Shown here one piece after another: positions 16,923-25,940 of a DNA stretch of 64,000 nucleotides. The position numbers and the translations under genes are program-made. How positions within the stretch are numbered: the stretch's first letter is position 1; each line of letters starts with the position of its first letter. Source of the stretch: Ruoffia halotolerans (lineage in GTDB: Bacteria; Bacillota; Bacilli; Lactobacillales; Aerococcaceae); NCBI RefSeq assembly GCF_014049385.1, contig NZ_JACAOA010000001.1, forward strand, positions 110,427 to 174,426, written 5' to 3'. The notes under the pieces are model-generated. The model was not told the origin of the DNA, searched no databases, and was given only the letters and a program-made list of their open reading frames with translations.

Positions 16923-18074
16923 TTAATAATTAGTGTATTGAGCTATCGATGTTGCATATAGCTTAGCCGCTTGAATATTAGTGTAATTATTTCTCTCAAG
17001 TGCCATTAAGCGCTCATGTGAATTTACTTTACTTTCTCGAGATGCTTTAAGCACTTCTTTCAACCAATCACTTGGCGCTGCACTTAAATTAACCCGATGC
17101 AATAAATCAATCCCCAACTCCACTTCCATCGGAATTGTATGAGATAAGACGACGGGTACGCCTGCAGCTTGGCTTTCGATAGCCGTAGTACCTAATCCTT
17201 CATTAATTGACGGGAATAAAAGCACATCCATGACCGGAAATAACTCTGCAATCGGTGAGATACGTCCAACTAATTGAACATAATCATCTAATTGATTCAC
17301 ACTAATTCGTTCTTTCAACTCTTCTTCAAGTTCTCCACTACCTGCGATAATGAACTTCATATTTAATTTCTTAAGTTTTGCTATTTCAGCTATTTGTATT
17401 GTTAGGGCGTGATTTTTGACTGGTGCAAGTCGTCCTACTTGTCCAACGACTATGGTATCTTTCGATATTCCATAGTGTTCCCGTCCCTTTTCGCGTAAGT
17501 TATTTTCTTCTTCCGATCCAAATATAAAATCATTTGGTTCAATACTATTTGGTATAATAATCATGTCTTTTCGGTCGATTTTGTAACCGAAAAGCGATTG
17601 AACAGCGTCGCGACTGCATCCTACAAATTTAGCGGAGACAGTTTGGTTAATCATCTGGTTCAGATAATGTAAAAAACGTTGCGCAACACTTAATTGATTG
17701 TCATCGACATAATAATGGGCATGAATAATAAATTCAGCCTCACTTTGGAAGTTACTAATCGTTTTGTAAGCTAAAGCACGGTAGCCAGCTATATGACAAT
17801 GGATAATGTCATAATGATATAACTTGATGACACGTGAGAATGATTTATAAAACTGTCTCCATCCTTCTTTCTTCGGATTCTTGATTTGATACACATCGCC
17901 ACCTGTACGACGAATGGCTTCAACGAATTCTGGTGGACACGGTCCATAAGTTACTACATCAAATACGATTCCAAATCGATGAATCTCTGTTGCTAAATTA
18001 CGGATAAATGTTGATATTCCACCACCATGACTACTCATAATATGAAGAATACGTTTATTCACTTTTTGGCTCAT
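16923..18074 (-). CDS. Family 4 glycosyltransferase (GT-B), EpsF-like
   Basis: This 383-residue GT-B enzyme has the N-terminal glycine loop MSSHGGGISTFIRNL, a domain-linking VGQVGRLAPVKNH segment and the family E-x7-E motif (NEGLGTTAIES). It is retaining and cytoplasmic, and would add a sugar to the growing lipid-linked unit. It resembles EpsF/Cps-type enzymes in overall order of motifs, but its donor is unknown. I start at the ATG reading MSQKVNKRIL, about seven bases after GGGGATC, rather than at an ATG five codons upstream that abuts its only AAGG. It opens the second half of the locus after a 160-base gap from the LCP gene. Confidence 0.82.
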   Translation of the reverse strand: MSQKVNKRILHIMSSHGGGISTFIRNLATEIHRFGIVFDVVTYGPCPPEFVEAIRRTGGDVYQIKNPKKEGWRQFYKSFSRVIKLYHYDIIHCHIAGYRALAYKTISNFQSEAEFIIHAHYYVDDNQLSVAQRFLHYLNQMINQTVSAKFVGCSRDAVQSLFGYKIDRKDMIIIPNSIEPNDFIFGSEEENNLREKGREHYGISKDTIVVGQVGRLAPVKNHALTIQIAEIAKLKKLNMKFIIAGSGELEEELKERISVNQLDDYVQLVGRISPIAELFPVMDVLLFPSINEGLGTTAIESQAAGVPVVLSHTIPMEVELGIDLLHRVNLSAAPSDWLKEVLKASRESKVNSHERLMALERNNYTNIQAAKLYATSIAQYTNY

Positions 18075-18155
18075 CTTAACGATCCCCATCCTTACATCAT
18101 TCTATAAAATTCTGAGCACTTTGACTTATCTATTTTATTAAAGTCGCCTCTATAA

Positions 18156-18220
18156 CGCGATGAAACACCCACAATGATATGATTTAATCCATCGTGAGTG
18201 TTGTCGTCAGCGCTTTTTTT
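18156..18220 (+). terminator. Terminator-like hairpin pointing against the operon
   Basis: A long imperfect stem (18156-18176 with 18190-18212, including AACACCCACAATG against CATCGTGAGTGTT with wobble pairs) ends in CGC followed by seven T residues at 18214-18220. This is a rho-independent terminator shape on the plus strand, yet both flanking genes are on the minus strand. On the minus strand the hairpin is not followed by a T-run. It may stop antisense transcription or be a relic of rearrangement. Confidence 0.6.
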
Positions 18221-18236
18221 ATTCGGGTATTAGCGA

Positions 18237-19661
18237 TTAACTAATACTCGAATCATTTGTTCTTGAACCTTGTCCTTCATTCGCTTGGTTAGAATTTGAA
18301 GCTTCTTCAGAATAACTGCCTTCTTGTTCATTTCCACCGTCATTATAAGCTGGTGTGCTAGTTTCAGGCAATTCTGGTTCTTCTGGCACATCCGGCGTTT
18401 GTGACTCTACCGGTGGTTGAGGTGTACTTCCCCCCGGTGGATAATTCGGTTGAGTCGGTTGTGTGGGTTGGCTATATTCTGGTTCTCCCCAATAATCATT
18501 ATTGTTTGATGATGAGTTATTATTCTCCACAGGAGCCGGTTGAGCAATTGTTTCCCTTGCTGTTTCTATAGATGTTTGTCTTTCATTCAGTTCTTGTAAA
18601 TCTTCATCCGAAAGCCCTGTTGGATATTGATTAATAATAACCGCTAAAGATTTAGCCCGCTCTTCACTTTCTTCGATACCTAGTGGATCCTCTAAATCAC
18701 TTGCTGTAATTGTTGGCATGTTGCTTAAATAGCGAAACTCATTCGCAACTTTTACCCGTGCATTTAAAGGTATGTGATAATAGGCAATTCCATCAATTTG
18801 AATTTCTTCTAACGTTTCAAATTGTATTGAAGAAATATTATTTAACGCTGGCAGATATTGTTGGTAGATTGATAATACTTCATTTAAATCAACATTGGTC
18901 GTTACATATCGACTTGCTACATTAATTAGCCTTGGATATTGGACGACTGCGTCTAAACTTAACGCTTTATCAATGATGGCTTTAATAACTATCTTTTGTC
19001 TGTTCTGACGTCCAAGTTCACCTTGCGGATCGTCATAACGCATACGAGCAAAGTTCATCGCCTTCACACCATCTACTTCTCTTCGCTCTCCTTCATGGAA
19101 CTCAGTTCCACGGTATTCAAAAGATAATGGACTCACAATTTCTATCCCACCGATGGCATCAATCATTTCTGATAAGCCGTCCATGTTCACTACTAAATAG
19201 TAATCTATGGGCACTTGTAAGAAATCCTGTACTGTATCAATTGTTAAATCAATCCCACCATATGCATACGCGTGATTAATTTTATCGGGTTCATCTTGAC
19301 CATCAATATTTGTAATCGTATCTCGCGGAATACTTACCATCTTCGTAGTGCCGGATTCTGGGTTTAAATTAATTAGCATTAAAGTATCAGATCGACTCAC
19401 ATATCCGTCATCTTCTTGTCTTTCTGCTCCCCCATCAGTCCCTACTACTAAGACATTAATTGGATCACCTTCAGTAATCTGCACATTTGTGTCACGGATG
19501 TTTTGTACATTGACGTCTTGATTCGTATTATTAATTGCGGTTAGGACATTCCCATAAAGGTATCCTCCAATTGCTGCCGCAACTAATATAATTATAATGA
19601 GTAAATTTCGTATTGTTTTCCAAATACTAAATTTACCATTTGTTGTAAAAAATCGTTTCAA
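18237..19661 (-). CDS. LytR-CpsA-Psr (LCP) family cell-wall polymer ligase
   Basis: LCP enzymes transfer lipid-linked polymers such as capsule or teichoic acid onto peptidoglycan outside the cell. This 474-residue protein has one N-terminal helix (19-38) and an LCP domain (about 65-240) with the expected residues: Asp76 in VVGTD, Arg90 and Asp92 in SRSDT, Arg113-Asp114 in IPRDT, and Arg206, Arg208, Arg218 and Arg221 in the FARMRYDD...GRQNRQ segment. The last 130 residues are low-complexity, rich in Pro, Ser, Glu, Asn and Gln, probably reaching into the wall. The start is TTG; an AAGGA overlapping the previous gene's stop and a GAGAG nearer the start may serve it. It follows the inactive-looking paralogue by seven bases. 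Confidence 0.9.
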   Translation of the reverse strand: MKRFFTTNGKFSIWKTIRNLLIIIILVAAAIGGYLYGNVLTAINNTNQDVNVQNIRDTNVQITEGDPINVLVVGTDGGAERQEDDGYVSRSDTLMLINLNPESGTTKMVSIPRDTITNIDGQDEPDKINHAYAYGGIDLTIDTVQDFLQVPIDYYLVVNMDGLSEMIDAIGGIEIVSPLSFEYRGTEFHEGERREVDGVKAMNFARMRYDDPQGELGRQNRQKIVIKAIIDKALSLDAVVQYPRLINVASRYVTTNVDLNEVLSIYQQYLPALNNISSIQFETLEEIQIDGIAYYHIPLNARVKVANEFRYLSNMPTITASDLEDPLGIEESEERAKSLAVIINQYPTGLSDEDLQELNERQTSIETARETIAQPAPVENNNSSSNNNDYWGEPEYSQPTQPTQPNYPPGGSTPQPPVESQTPDVPEEPELPETSTPAYNDGGNEQEGSYSEEASNSNQANEGQGSRTNDSSIS

Positions 19662-19668
19662 ATTACTC

Positions 19669-20643
19669 TCAGTCCTTATTAGCAGACTCGTCTATTGCTG
19701 AAGCCATTCTTGAGACAACTTCTTTAATTTCACTCATGTCTGCAAAGTATATATATCGATCTTCCATTTGTGTTCTTTCTAATTGAACTAACTCATTGAG
19801 GTCGACATTCGTTAAATTATAATCATCATTGCGATAAATTTCAACTAATTTTGTAAAAGGCACCTCAGTTTGAATAACATACTCAGCATTTTCAAAATTT
19901 TCTGGAAGATTGAGTATATTTTCAAACTTAAAGAAATGTGCATAGAGGCTGTTTAATATCGCATGATGAAGGTCCGATTGCTCTAAAGTAGGTAATTTGT
20001 TCGCTTCGTCAATTAAATTCATAATTTCTATACCACTAAATTGAGCCGCTTGATGACTATTAATTGATAAATCTTCAATATCTACTGGGGCCTTCACTGT
20101 GATTGGTTCGATTGGGTCGACGATATCGCGAATGTTTTGCAGTCGTATTGCAGAAACATAATTCAATTCAACCTCAAATAAACGTTCGATTGTCTCTTTA
20201 ATACTTGTGAGTCCACCGTTAGCATAAGTTAGAAGATTCATCTCTTCATCACCATCACTTTTTACGATTAAATTCATCGGAATATTCACCGTTTGAATTG
20301 AATTTTGTTCAGGATCAATATAATAAAGGGTAGACCATAAGGCTTCTTCAACTTGAGCCCCATCATAATAAATATTGTCCAATGCTACGAACAATACCGT
20401 ATACGGCGTCTCATCTGCTATATCTTGTTGCTGGGCAAGATGAGGAACGATTTCTTCTTCATATACTGTTGATTGATAAGTTTCTTCAATTGTCGAATAC
20501 TGATAGAAGATATAAAATCCTGCAATGATAACTAAAATCATCAATATAAATAGGATGATGAACCATTTTGTCTTGGACTTTTGTTTAACCCGTCCTTCAT
20601 AGGTAGGATAACTGTCTCTTGTTAATTTTTGTTTCCTTACCAC
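19669..20643 (-). CDS. LCP-like paralogue lacking catalytic residues (putative pseudoenzyme)
   Basis: This 324-residue protein has a basic N-terminus, one membrane helix (27-48) and an extracellular domain that aligns by eye with the next gene's LCP domain. TVLFVALD matches NVLVVGTD, ALWSTLYYIDPEQNSIQTVNIPMNL matches the SRSDT-to-IPRDT segment in order and spacing, and YANGGLTSIKETIE matches YAYGGIDLTIDTVQ. The pyrophosphate-binding arginines are gone: the SRSD position reads ALWS, PRD reads PMN, and the RMRYDD...GRQNRQ segment has no arginine. It probably cannot catalyse ligation; a partner or regulator of the active LCP is my inference. The start is GTG with GAGGCG upstream. Confidence 0.75.
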   Translation of the reverse strand: MVRKQKLTRDSYPTYEGRVKQKSKTKWFIILFILMILVIIAGFYIFYQYSTIEETYQSTVYEEEIVPHLAQQQDIADETPYTVLFVALDNIYYDGAQVEEALWSTLYYIDPEQNSIQTVNIPMNLIVKSDGDEEMNLLTYANGGLTSIKETIERLFEVELNYVSAIRLQNIRDIVDPIEPITVKAPVDIEDLSINSHQAAQFSGIEIMNLIDEANKLPTLEQSDLHHAILNSLYAHFFKFENILNLPENFENAEYVIQTEVPFTKLVEIYRNDDYNLTNVDLNELVQLERTQMEDRYIYFADMSEIKEVVSRMASAIDESANKD

Positions 20644-20658
20644 TTTATCGCCTCATTA

Positions 20659-21675
20659 CTAATCAACATAACCATTGGGGTTGTTTTGTTGCCAACGCCA
20701 GCTATCTTGACACATTTCTTCGAGTGTCTTCTCAGCTTTCCAACCAATTTCTTTTTGGGCTAAGTTAGGATTCGCATAAACTTCAGCGACATCACCTGGG
20801 CGTCTTGCGACAATTTTATAATTAATTGGTTTATTTGTTGCTTTCTCAAAAGCATTTATTAAGTCTAAGACACTGTAACCTTCGCCTGTTCCAAGATTAT
20901 AGATATTCGTTCCTGTATAATCGAGTAATTCTTCTAACGCTTTCACGTGACCTTTTGCAAGATCGACAACGTGAATATAATCTCTCACACCTGTGCCATC
21001 TGGTGTGTCATAATCGTCACCAAAGACACTTAATTCTTTTAACTTACCAACAGCCACTTGCGTAATGTATGGCATTAAGTTATTAGGAATCCCTTTTGGA
21101 TCTTCCCCAATTAAACCACTTTCATGTGCTCCGATTGGATTGAAGTATCTTAATAACGTTACGCCCCACTCTTGGTCACTATAGGCAACATCTTTTAATA
21201 AGTTTTCATTTACAATTTTTGTGTATCCGTACGGGTTTGTTGCCGTATAGGTAGGCATAGTTTCATCTAATGGTGATGCGTTCTCTGTTCCATAAACTGT
21301 TGCCGATGAACTATAGACAATCTTTTTAACATTGTGCTTAGTCATCACTTCTAAGAGTGACACTGTTCCTTCAATGTTATTGTGGTAATACATTAATGGT
21401 TTCTCAACAGACTCTCCAACGGCTTTATAAGCAGCAAAGTGAAGCACTGCTTCGATATCATGTTTTTCAAATATGTCATTTAATGCTTCTTTATTAAGAA
21501 TATCAACGTTATAAGCTAATACATCTTTGCCCGTAATTTCTTTAATTCGTTCTATAGCAATCGGACTACTATTACTATAATTGTCTGCGATAATTACTTC
21601 ATATCCATTATTTAATAATTCTACAACAGTGTGGCTTCCAATATATCCTGCCCCACCTGGTACTAAAATAGCCAA
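20659..21675 (-). CDS. galE: UDP-glucose 4-epimerase GalE
   Basis: GalE interconverts UDP-glucose and UDP-galactose in the cytosol. The 338-residue protein has the NAD loop GGAGYIG near the N-terminus, DILN and NNIEGT segments, the catalytic SSSATVYG and Tyr-x3-Lys (YGYTK), and the C-terminal RRPGDVAEVYA motif, so it is a short-chain dehydrogenase of standard GalE length. The residue before the loop is proline (LVPGGAG) where LVTGGAG is common. The start is TTG, with a GAGGTG site eight bases upstream. It opens the polysaccharide locus, 15 bases before the LCP-like gene, and would supply UDP-galactose for it. Confidence 0.93.
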   Translation of the reverse strand: MAILVPGGAGYIGSHTVVELLNNGYEVIIADNYSNSSPIAIERIKEITGKDVLAYNVDILNKEALNDIFEKHDIEAVLHFAAYKAVGESVEKPLMYYHNNIEGTVSLLEVMTKHNVKKIVYSSSATVYGTENASPLDETMPTYTATNPYGYTKIVNENLLKDVAYSDQEWGVTLLRYFNPIGAHESGLIGEDPKGIPNNLMPYITQVAVGKLKELSVFGDDYDTPDGTGVRDYIHVVDLAKGHVKALEELLDYTGTNIYNLGTGEGYSVLDLINAFEKATNKPINYKIVARRPGDVAEVYANPNLAQKEIGWKAEKTLEEMCQDSWRWQQNNPNGYVD

Positions 21676-21876
21676 TATTCACACCTCACATAATTATTTG
21701 TTCATTGGCATATTATAGCATAACTTCTGCCTCTTTTAATTGACTTAATACATTTATAACAAAGTTCATAGAAGTGGAATATTCAGTAGGTGTTTAATGT
21801 TCTTAAGAATAACAACTGTTAGAATAAACATATCTTTGATATAATAACTTAGAATTACATTATAAGGAGGCAATGC

Positions 21877-22326
21877 ATGGCCGAAGCGTTGATAATTTAT
21901 ACAAGTTTAACTGGTAATACGGAAGCATGCGCTGAAATTGTGTCTGCCCAGCTTGAAGAGCACGGCATCGATGTAACAATGGAAGATGTAATGCTTTCAG
22001 AGCCAGAGGATTTCCTAGACTACGATATCGTCTTAGTTGGAAGTTACACCTACGGTGTTGATGGGGTTTTACCCGATGAGATGGAAGAATTCCACGAAGA
22101 ATTAGCGGAGTTAGACCTTTCTGGAAAAGTATATGGTGTGTTTGGTTCGGGTGACGATTTCTACCCTGTTTTCTGCAGTGCCGTAGATGACTTTGAAGAA
22201 CAATTTGAAAAAGCGGGTGCCGTTAAAGGCGGTACAGGTGTAAAGGTTAATCTTTATCCTGAAGAAGAAGATGAAGAACTTCTTAAGAAACTTGCTGATG
22301 ACATTGTCGCCAAATATGAAAACTAA
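21877..22326 (+). CDS. Flavodoxin
   Basis: This 149-residue protein is a short-to-normal flavodoxin, an FMN-binding electron carrier. The phosphate loop is TSLTGNTEA (residues 9-17). The flavin-covering loops are GSYTYGVDGVLP and FGSGDDFYP, each with an aromatic residue. It is strongly acidic, as usual for this family. A strong AAGGAGG site precedes the ATG. It is divergent from galE and 22 bases from the aminopeptidase gene. Its reductase and electron acceptor are not in the window. Confidence 0.92.
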   Translation: MAEALIIYTSLTGNTEACAEIVSAQLEEHGIDVTMEDVMLSEPEDFLDYDIVLVGSYTYGVDGVLPDEMEEFHEELAELDLSGKVYGVFGSGDDFYPVFCSAVDDFEEQFEKAGAVKGGTGVKVNLYPEEEDEELLKKLADDIVAKYEN

Positions 22327-22348
22327 TGAGAGAAAGAAGGAATTTATT

Positions 22349-23587
22349 GTGTTAGAAAATTTTGATACATTACTAAACAAATATGCAGATTTAATCGTGA
22401 ATAAAGGGATTGCTGTTGGTGAGGACGATTACGTACTTATCAATGCTGATATAGAGCAAGCGCCCTTAGTTCGCCTTGTTGTAAAAAATGCTTACCAATC
22501 AGGTGCGAAGAAAGTGGTCGTAAACTGGTCAGATGACATTATCACTCGCGTTAACTATGAAGGACAAGACGTAGACACATTAACGGATATTCCTCAATAC
22601 AAAGTTGATGAAGCACATGATTTATTAGATAAACGTGCGAAACGTATTGCCCTTCGCTCATCTAATCCAAACGCTTTAAAAGGCGTTGACCCTAAAAAGA
22701 TTAGTGAAAGTCAATTAGCTTCTTCTCAAGCTTTAGAAAAAGTACGTAACGCTACTCAAGCAAACGTTGTGAGCTGGTTAGTATGTGCAGGTGCGGGTGA
22801 AGAATGGGCAAAATTAGTCTTCCCAGAATTAGAAACAACCGAAGAACAAGTAGACGCATTATGGGACCAAATCTTCAAAACAACTCGTGTGTATGAAGAA
22901 AACCCCGTTGAAGCATGGGACGCTCGTGAAGCAACATTGAATGAAAAAGCAGATTTCTTAAATGCTGAACAATTCGATCAATTACACTACACAGGTCCAG
23001 GTACTGACTTTACACTTGGTTTACCAAAAAATCACGTATGGGAAAGTGCTGGAAGTGTGAATGAAAATGGTGAAATCTTCATTGCTAATATGCCAACAGA
23101 AGAAGTATTTACTGCTCCAGACTTCCGTCGTGCCGAAGGAACCATTACATCGTCTAAACCATTAAGTTATGGTGGAACGGTCATCGATGGTATGACGTTC
23201 AAATTTAAAGAAGGAGAAGTTGTTGAAGTTTCTGCAGAACAAGGCGAAGAAACACTTAAAGCTCTAATCAATGATAACAAAGGGTCAAAATCATTAGGTG
23301 AAGTCGCTTTAGTACCACATAAATCACCAATTTCTCAATCAGGAATTATCTTCTACAATACATTATTTGATGAAAACGCATCGAATCACTTAGCCTTAGG
23401 TCAAGCATATGCGACATCTGTACAAGGTGGAGCTGAAATGGACCGTGACCAATTAGAAGAAGCTGGTTTAAACCGTTCAAACGTCCATGTTGACTTCATG
23501 GTTGGTAATGGAGAGATGAACATTGATGGTATCAAAGAAGATGGTACAGTGGTTCCAATCTTTAGAAATGGGGAATGGGCTTTTTAA
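22349..23587 (+). CDS. Aminopeptidase, M29 (thermophilic aminopeptidase T/AmpS) family
   Basis: M29 enzymes are cytoplasmic, two-metal aminopeptidases with broad specificity. The 412-residue product fits the family length (about 410). Metal-binding and active-site blocks are visible in the C-terminal half: GEVALVPHKSPIS, NTLFDENASNHLALGQAY and NVHVDFMVG, contributing Glu and His ligands and Asp. I start at the GTG at 22349, seven to nine bases after AGAAGGAA and reading VLENFDTLLNKYADLIV as in homologues; a longer frame would reach back into flavodoxin without a proper site. It probably shares a transcript with flavodoxin. Confidence 0.9.
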   Translation: MLENFDTLLNKYADLIVNKGIAVGEDDYVLINADIEQAPLVRLVVKNAYQSGAKKVVVNWSDDIITRVNYEGQDVDTLTDIPQYKVDEAHDLLDKRAKRIALRSSNPNALKGVDPKKISESQLASSQALEKVRNATQANVVSWLVCAGAGEEWAKLVFPELETTEEQVDALWDQIFKTTRVYEENPVEAWDAREATLNEKADFLNAEQFDQLHYTGPGTDFTLGLPKNHVWESAGSVNENGEIFIANMPTEEVFTAPDFRRAEGTITSSKPLSYGGTVIDGMTFKFKEGEVVEVSAEQGEETLKALINDNKGSKSLGEVALVPHKSPISQSGIIFYNTLFDENASNHLALGQAYATSVQGGAEMDRDQLEEAGLNRSNVHVDFMVGNGEMNIDGIKEDGTVVPIFRNGEWAF

Positions 23588-23613
23588 GCTCAAAAAACTA
23601 GGAGGTATGTTGT

Positions 23614-23886
23614 ATGTCAGATGAGAATAAAACTGGAAACGCGTTAGAGCAGGAGCTAGTAAAACGATTAGAACAATTTGACCGACGATTTGATCGTAAT
23701 GGTTGGTTTTTCTTAGTTATCGTCATTGTCATTTTCTTTATTACTTTATATTTATTTATGCAAATATTTAGGGTTCCCGAAGTTGATACATATACCTCTT
23801 CGAATGAAATACTCGGACAAATCGAAAGTCTTGAAGAACGAATCGAATCCTATGAGATTCGAATTGAAGAATTAGAGGCTGAATAA
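23614..23886 (+). CDS. Small single-pass membrane protein with coiled coil
   Basis: This 90-residue protein has a charged N-terminus (about 1-29, LEQFDRRFDRNG), one clear membrane helix (about 30-51) and a C-terminal outside segment ending in a short coiled coil (LGQIESLEERIESYEIRIEELEAE). I do not recognise the family. An AGGAGGT site lies seven bases before the ATG, and the gene sits between the aminopeptidase and a glycosyltransferase with gaps of 26 and 18 bases, so it is a real operon member. A scaffold role at the membrane is only a guess. Confidence 0.7.
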   Translation: MSDENKTGNALEQELVKRLEQFDRRFDRNGWFFLVIVIVIFFITLYLFMQIFRVPEVDTYTSSNEILGQIESLEERIESYEIRIEELEAE

Positions 23887-23904
23887 TTTTAGAAGGATTT
23901 TTTC

Positions 23905-25032
23905 ATGAAAATATTACATATAAATTCATACTTCTCAACTTCCGGATTATTTAACCAATTATATAGTCGCCAAGTTGATTCGGATATTGATATTGATGTT
24001 TATGTACCGATTCCGCATCAATATCCAAAAGACAGATTATCAACGAGTGGCGAATATACTACGGTCAGTCAAAATCATCATCAATTGACTCGTTGGATAT
24101 TCCCGATTAAACATCATTTAATATTAAAGGATTTACTCACTCGTTATGACTTTGAGTCTTATCAATTAATTCATGCCCACTCTTTATTTTCAAACGGTTG
24201 GCTCGCACTGCAACTTCATAAGAAATATAATATTCCATATGTCGTTGCTGTGCGTAATGCCGATATGCGCACATTCTTTCAAAGAATGCCTTGGATGAGA
24301 AAAACTGGGATTAACATCTTAAAGTATGCTTCAAAAATTGTATTTATTTCAAAAAATACTTACAACGAAATTTTTGAAACATACATCCCTGACTCTCTAC
24401 AAGCTACTCTAAAAGAAAAAGCCCATATTATTCCAAATGGTGTCAGTGATTATTGGCATGAAAATCGTTATACAGATAAAAAGACTAACTTGCATCAACC
24501 TTTAAGAATCGTCACAACCGGTAAGATTATGGCATTGAAGCGTTTCGTAGAATTAGCTAAATTAGTTCAAAGTTATTCTCAAGAACACTCACCTGCTGAA
24601 CTTCATATTATCGGTCCAAGTTGGGACGATTCAATTCTAAAAGAGTTACAACAAATGCCGGTCGTTACTTATCATGGTAAACAAGATATGGAAAGTATGA
24701 AAAAGTTATATCGCTCGATGGATATTTTTGCAATGCTCTCCTACCCTGAAACATTTGGTCTTGTTTATGTAGAAGCAATGAGCCAAGGCTTGCCTGTCAT
24801 TTATACAAAAGGTGAAGGCTTTGATAATTTCTTCCCCAACAAAGAAATTGGGATGAGCGTGAATCATAAAAGTCAAACTGAGTTCAATCAAGCGGTTGAT
24901 TACATTCGTCAAAATTATGCACAAATGTCACACCAAGCGATGGAACAAATACAAAGATTTAAATGGGATAAGATTAATCAAGAATATTTAAACTTATATC
25001 AATTAATTACAAAGGAGTCTATCAATGAGTAA
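23905..25032 (+). CDS. Family 4 glycosyltransferase
   Basis: This 375-residue GT-B enzyme starts [20 protein letters not shown], has IIPNGV before the linker, and carries the E-x7-E motif as [12 protein letters not shown]. It is probably a cytoplasmic, retaining glycosyltransferase. Its gene overlaps galU by eight bases, which suggests use of UDP-glucose or a sugar derived from it, an inference from context. It lies opposite the main polysaccharide locus, so it may serve that pathway or a separate glycolipid or exopolysaccharide. The ribosome binding site is AGAAGGA. Confidence 0.82.
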   Translation: MKILHINSYFSTSGLFNQLYSRQVDSDIDIDVYVPIPHQYPKDRLSTSGEYTTVSQNHHQLTRWIFPIKHHLILKDLLTRYDFESYQLIHAHSLFSNGWLALQLHKKYNIPYVVAVRNADMRTFFQRMPWMRKTGINILKYASKIVFISKNTYNEIFETYIPDSLQATLKEKAHIIPNGVSDYWHENRYTDKKTNLHQPLRIVTTGKIMALKRFVELAKLVQSYSQEHSPAELHIIGPSWDDSILKELQQMPVVTYHGKQDMESMKKLYRSMDIFAMLSYPETFGLVYVEAMSQGLPVIYTKGEGFDNFFPNKEIGMSVNHKSQTEFNQAVDYIRQNYAQMSHQAMEQIQRFKWDKINQEYLNLYQLITKESINE

Positions 25033-25903
25033 AGTAAAAAAAGCAGTGATACCTGCTGCTGGTTTAGGAACTCGATTCTTACCTGCAACGAAGGCAATGG
25101 CAAAAGAAATGTTACCTATTGTAGATAAACCAACGATTCAATTTATTGTTGAAGAAGCTGTTGCTTCAGGTATTGAGGACATTTTAATTGTAACTGGTAA
25201 AAGTAAACGTCCGATTGAAGATCATTTCGACTCAAATATCGAACTAGAAGACCATCTTAGAGAAAATGGCTTAGAAGATTTGTTAGACATTGTTAACGAT
25301 ACAACCAATGTTAACTTATTCTTTGTCCGCCAAGCTTATCCTAAAGGCTTGGGCCACGCAGTTCTTCAAGCAAAAGCTTTTATTGGTGATGAACCATTCA
25401 TTGTTATGCTAGGTGATGACGTGATGCAAAGTGAGGTTCCATTAACGAAGCAACTGATTAATGTTTATGACGAAACACATGCGTCTAACATTGCAGTTAT
25501 GGAAGTACCTTATGAAGATACAAACAAATATGGTGTCATTGCACCAGAACGTGAGTATGCTGAAGGGATCTATAACGTAGAGCGTTTTGTTGAAAAACCA
25601 AATCCAGAAGATGCACCAAGTAATTTGGCTATTATTGGACGCTACTTATTAACACCAGAAATATTTGAAATTTTAGAAAACCAAGCACCTGGTGCTGGTA
25701 ACGAAATTCAATTAACTGATGCGATCGATACATTAAACAAATCGCAACGCGTTTTTGCTAAACGCTTTGATGGTAAAAGATACGATGTAGGAAGTAAATT
25801 TGGCTTCCTTGAGATGAGTGTCGAAATTGGTCTGGATCATCCAGAAATTAAAGATGAATTAAAACAACATATCATTGCCTTAGGTAAAGAACTTAAAGCA
25901 TAA
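25025..25903 (+). CDS. galU: UTP-glucose-1-phosphate uridylyltransferase GalU
   Basis: GalU makes UDP-glucose from UTP and glucose-1-phosphate. The 292-residue protein starts with the nucleotide loop [25 protein letters not shown] and continues with [20 protein letters not shown], the metal-site Asp in VMLGDDV, NKYGVI and VEKP, all standard. It is coupled to the preceding glycosyltransferase. UDP-glucose from here would feed GalE, the polysaccharide locus and glycolipid synthesis (LafB pathway). Confidence 0.95.
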   Translation: MSKVKKAVIPAAGLGTRFLPATKAMAKEMLPIVDKPTIQFIVEEAVASGIEDILIVTGKSKRPIEDHFDSNIELEDHLRENGLEDLLDIVNDTTNVNLFFVRQAYPKGLGHAVLQAKAFIGDEPFIVMLGDDVMQSEVPLTKQLINVYDETHASNIAVMEVPYEDTNKYGVIAPEREYAEGIYNVERFVEKPNPEDAPSNLAIIGRYLLTPEIFEILENQAPGAGNEIQLTDAIDTLNKSQRVFAKRFDGKRYDVGSKFGFLEMSVEIGLDHPEIKDELKQHIIALGKELKA

Positions 25904-25940
25904 AAAAATGAGGGAATCCAAATGGACTCCCTCAATTTTT
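25902..25940. terminator. Bidirectional terminator between galU and map
   Basis: TGAGGGAATCC (25909-25919) pairs with GGACTCCCTCA (25924-25934), with an A-run to the left and five T residues to the right. It stops converging transcripts of galU and map. Confidence 0.9.

Noticed and set aside
22111..22380. 89-residue minus-strand frame over flavodoxin
   Set aside because: It is the shadow of the flavodoxin and aminopeptidase start region and has no start signal.
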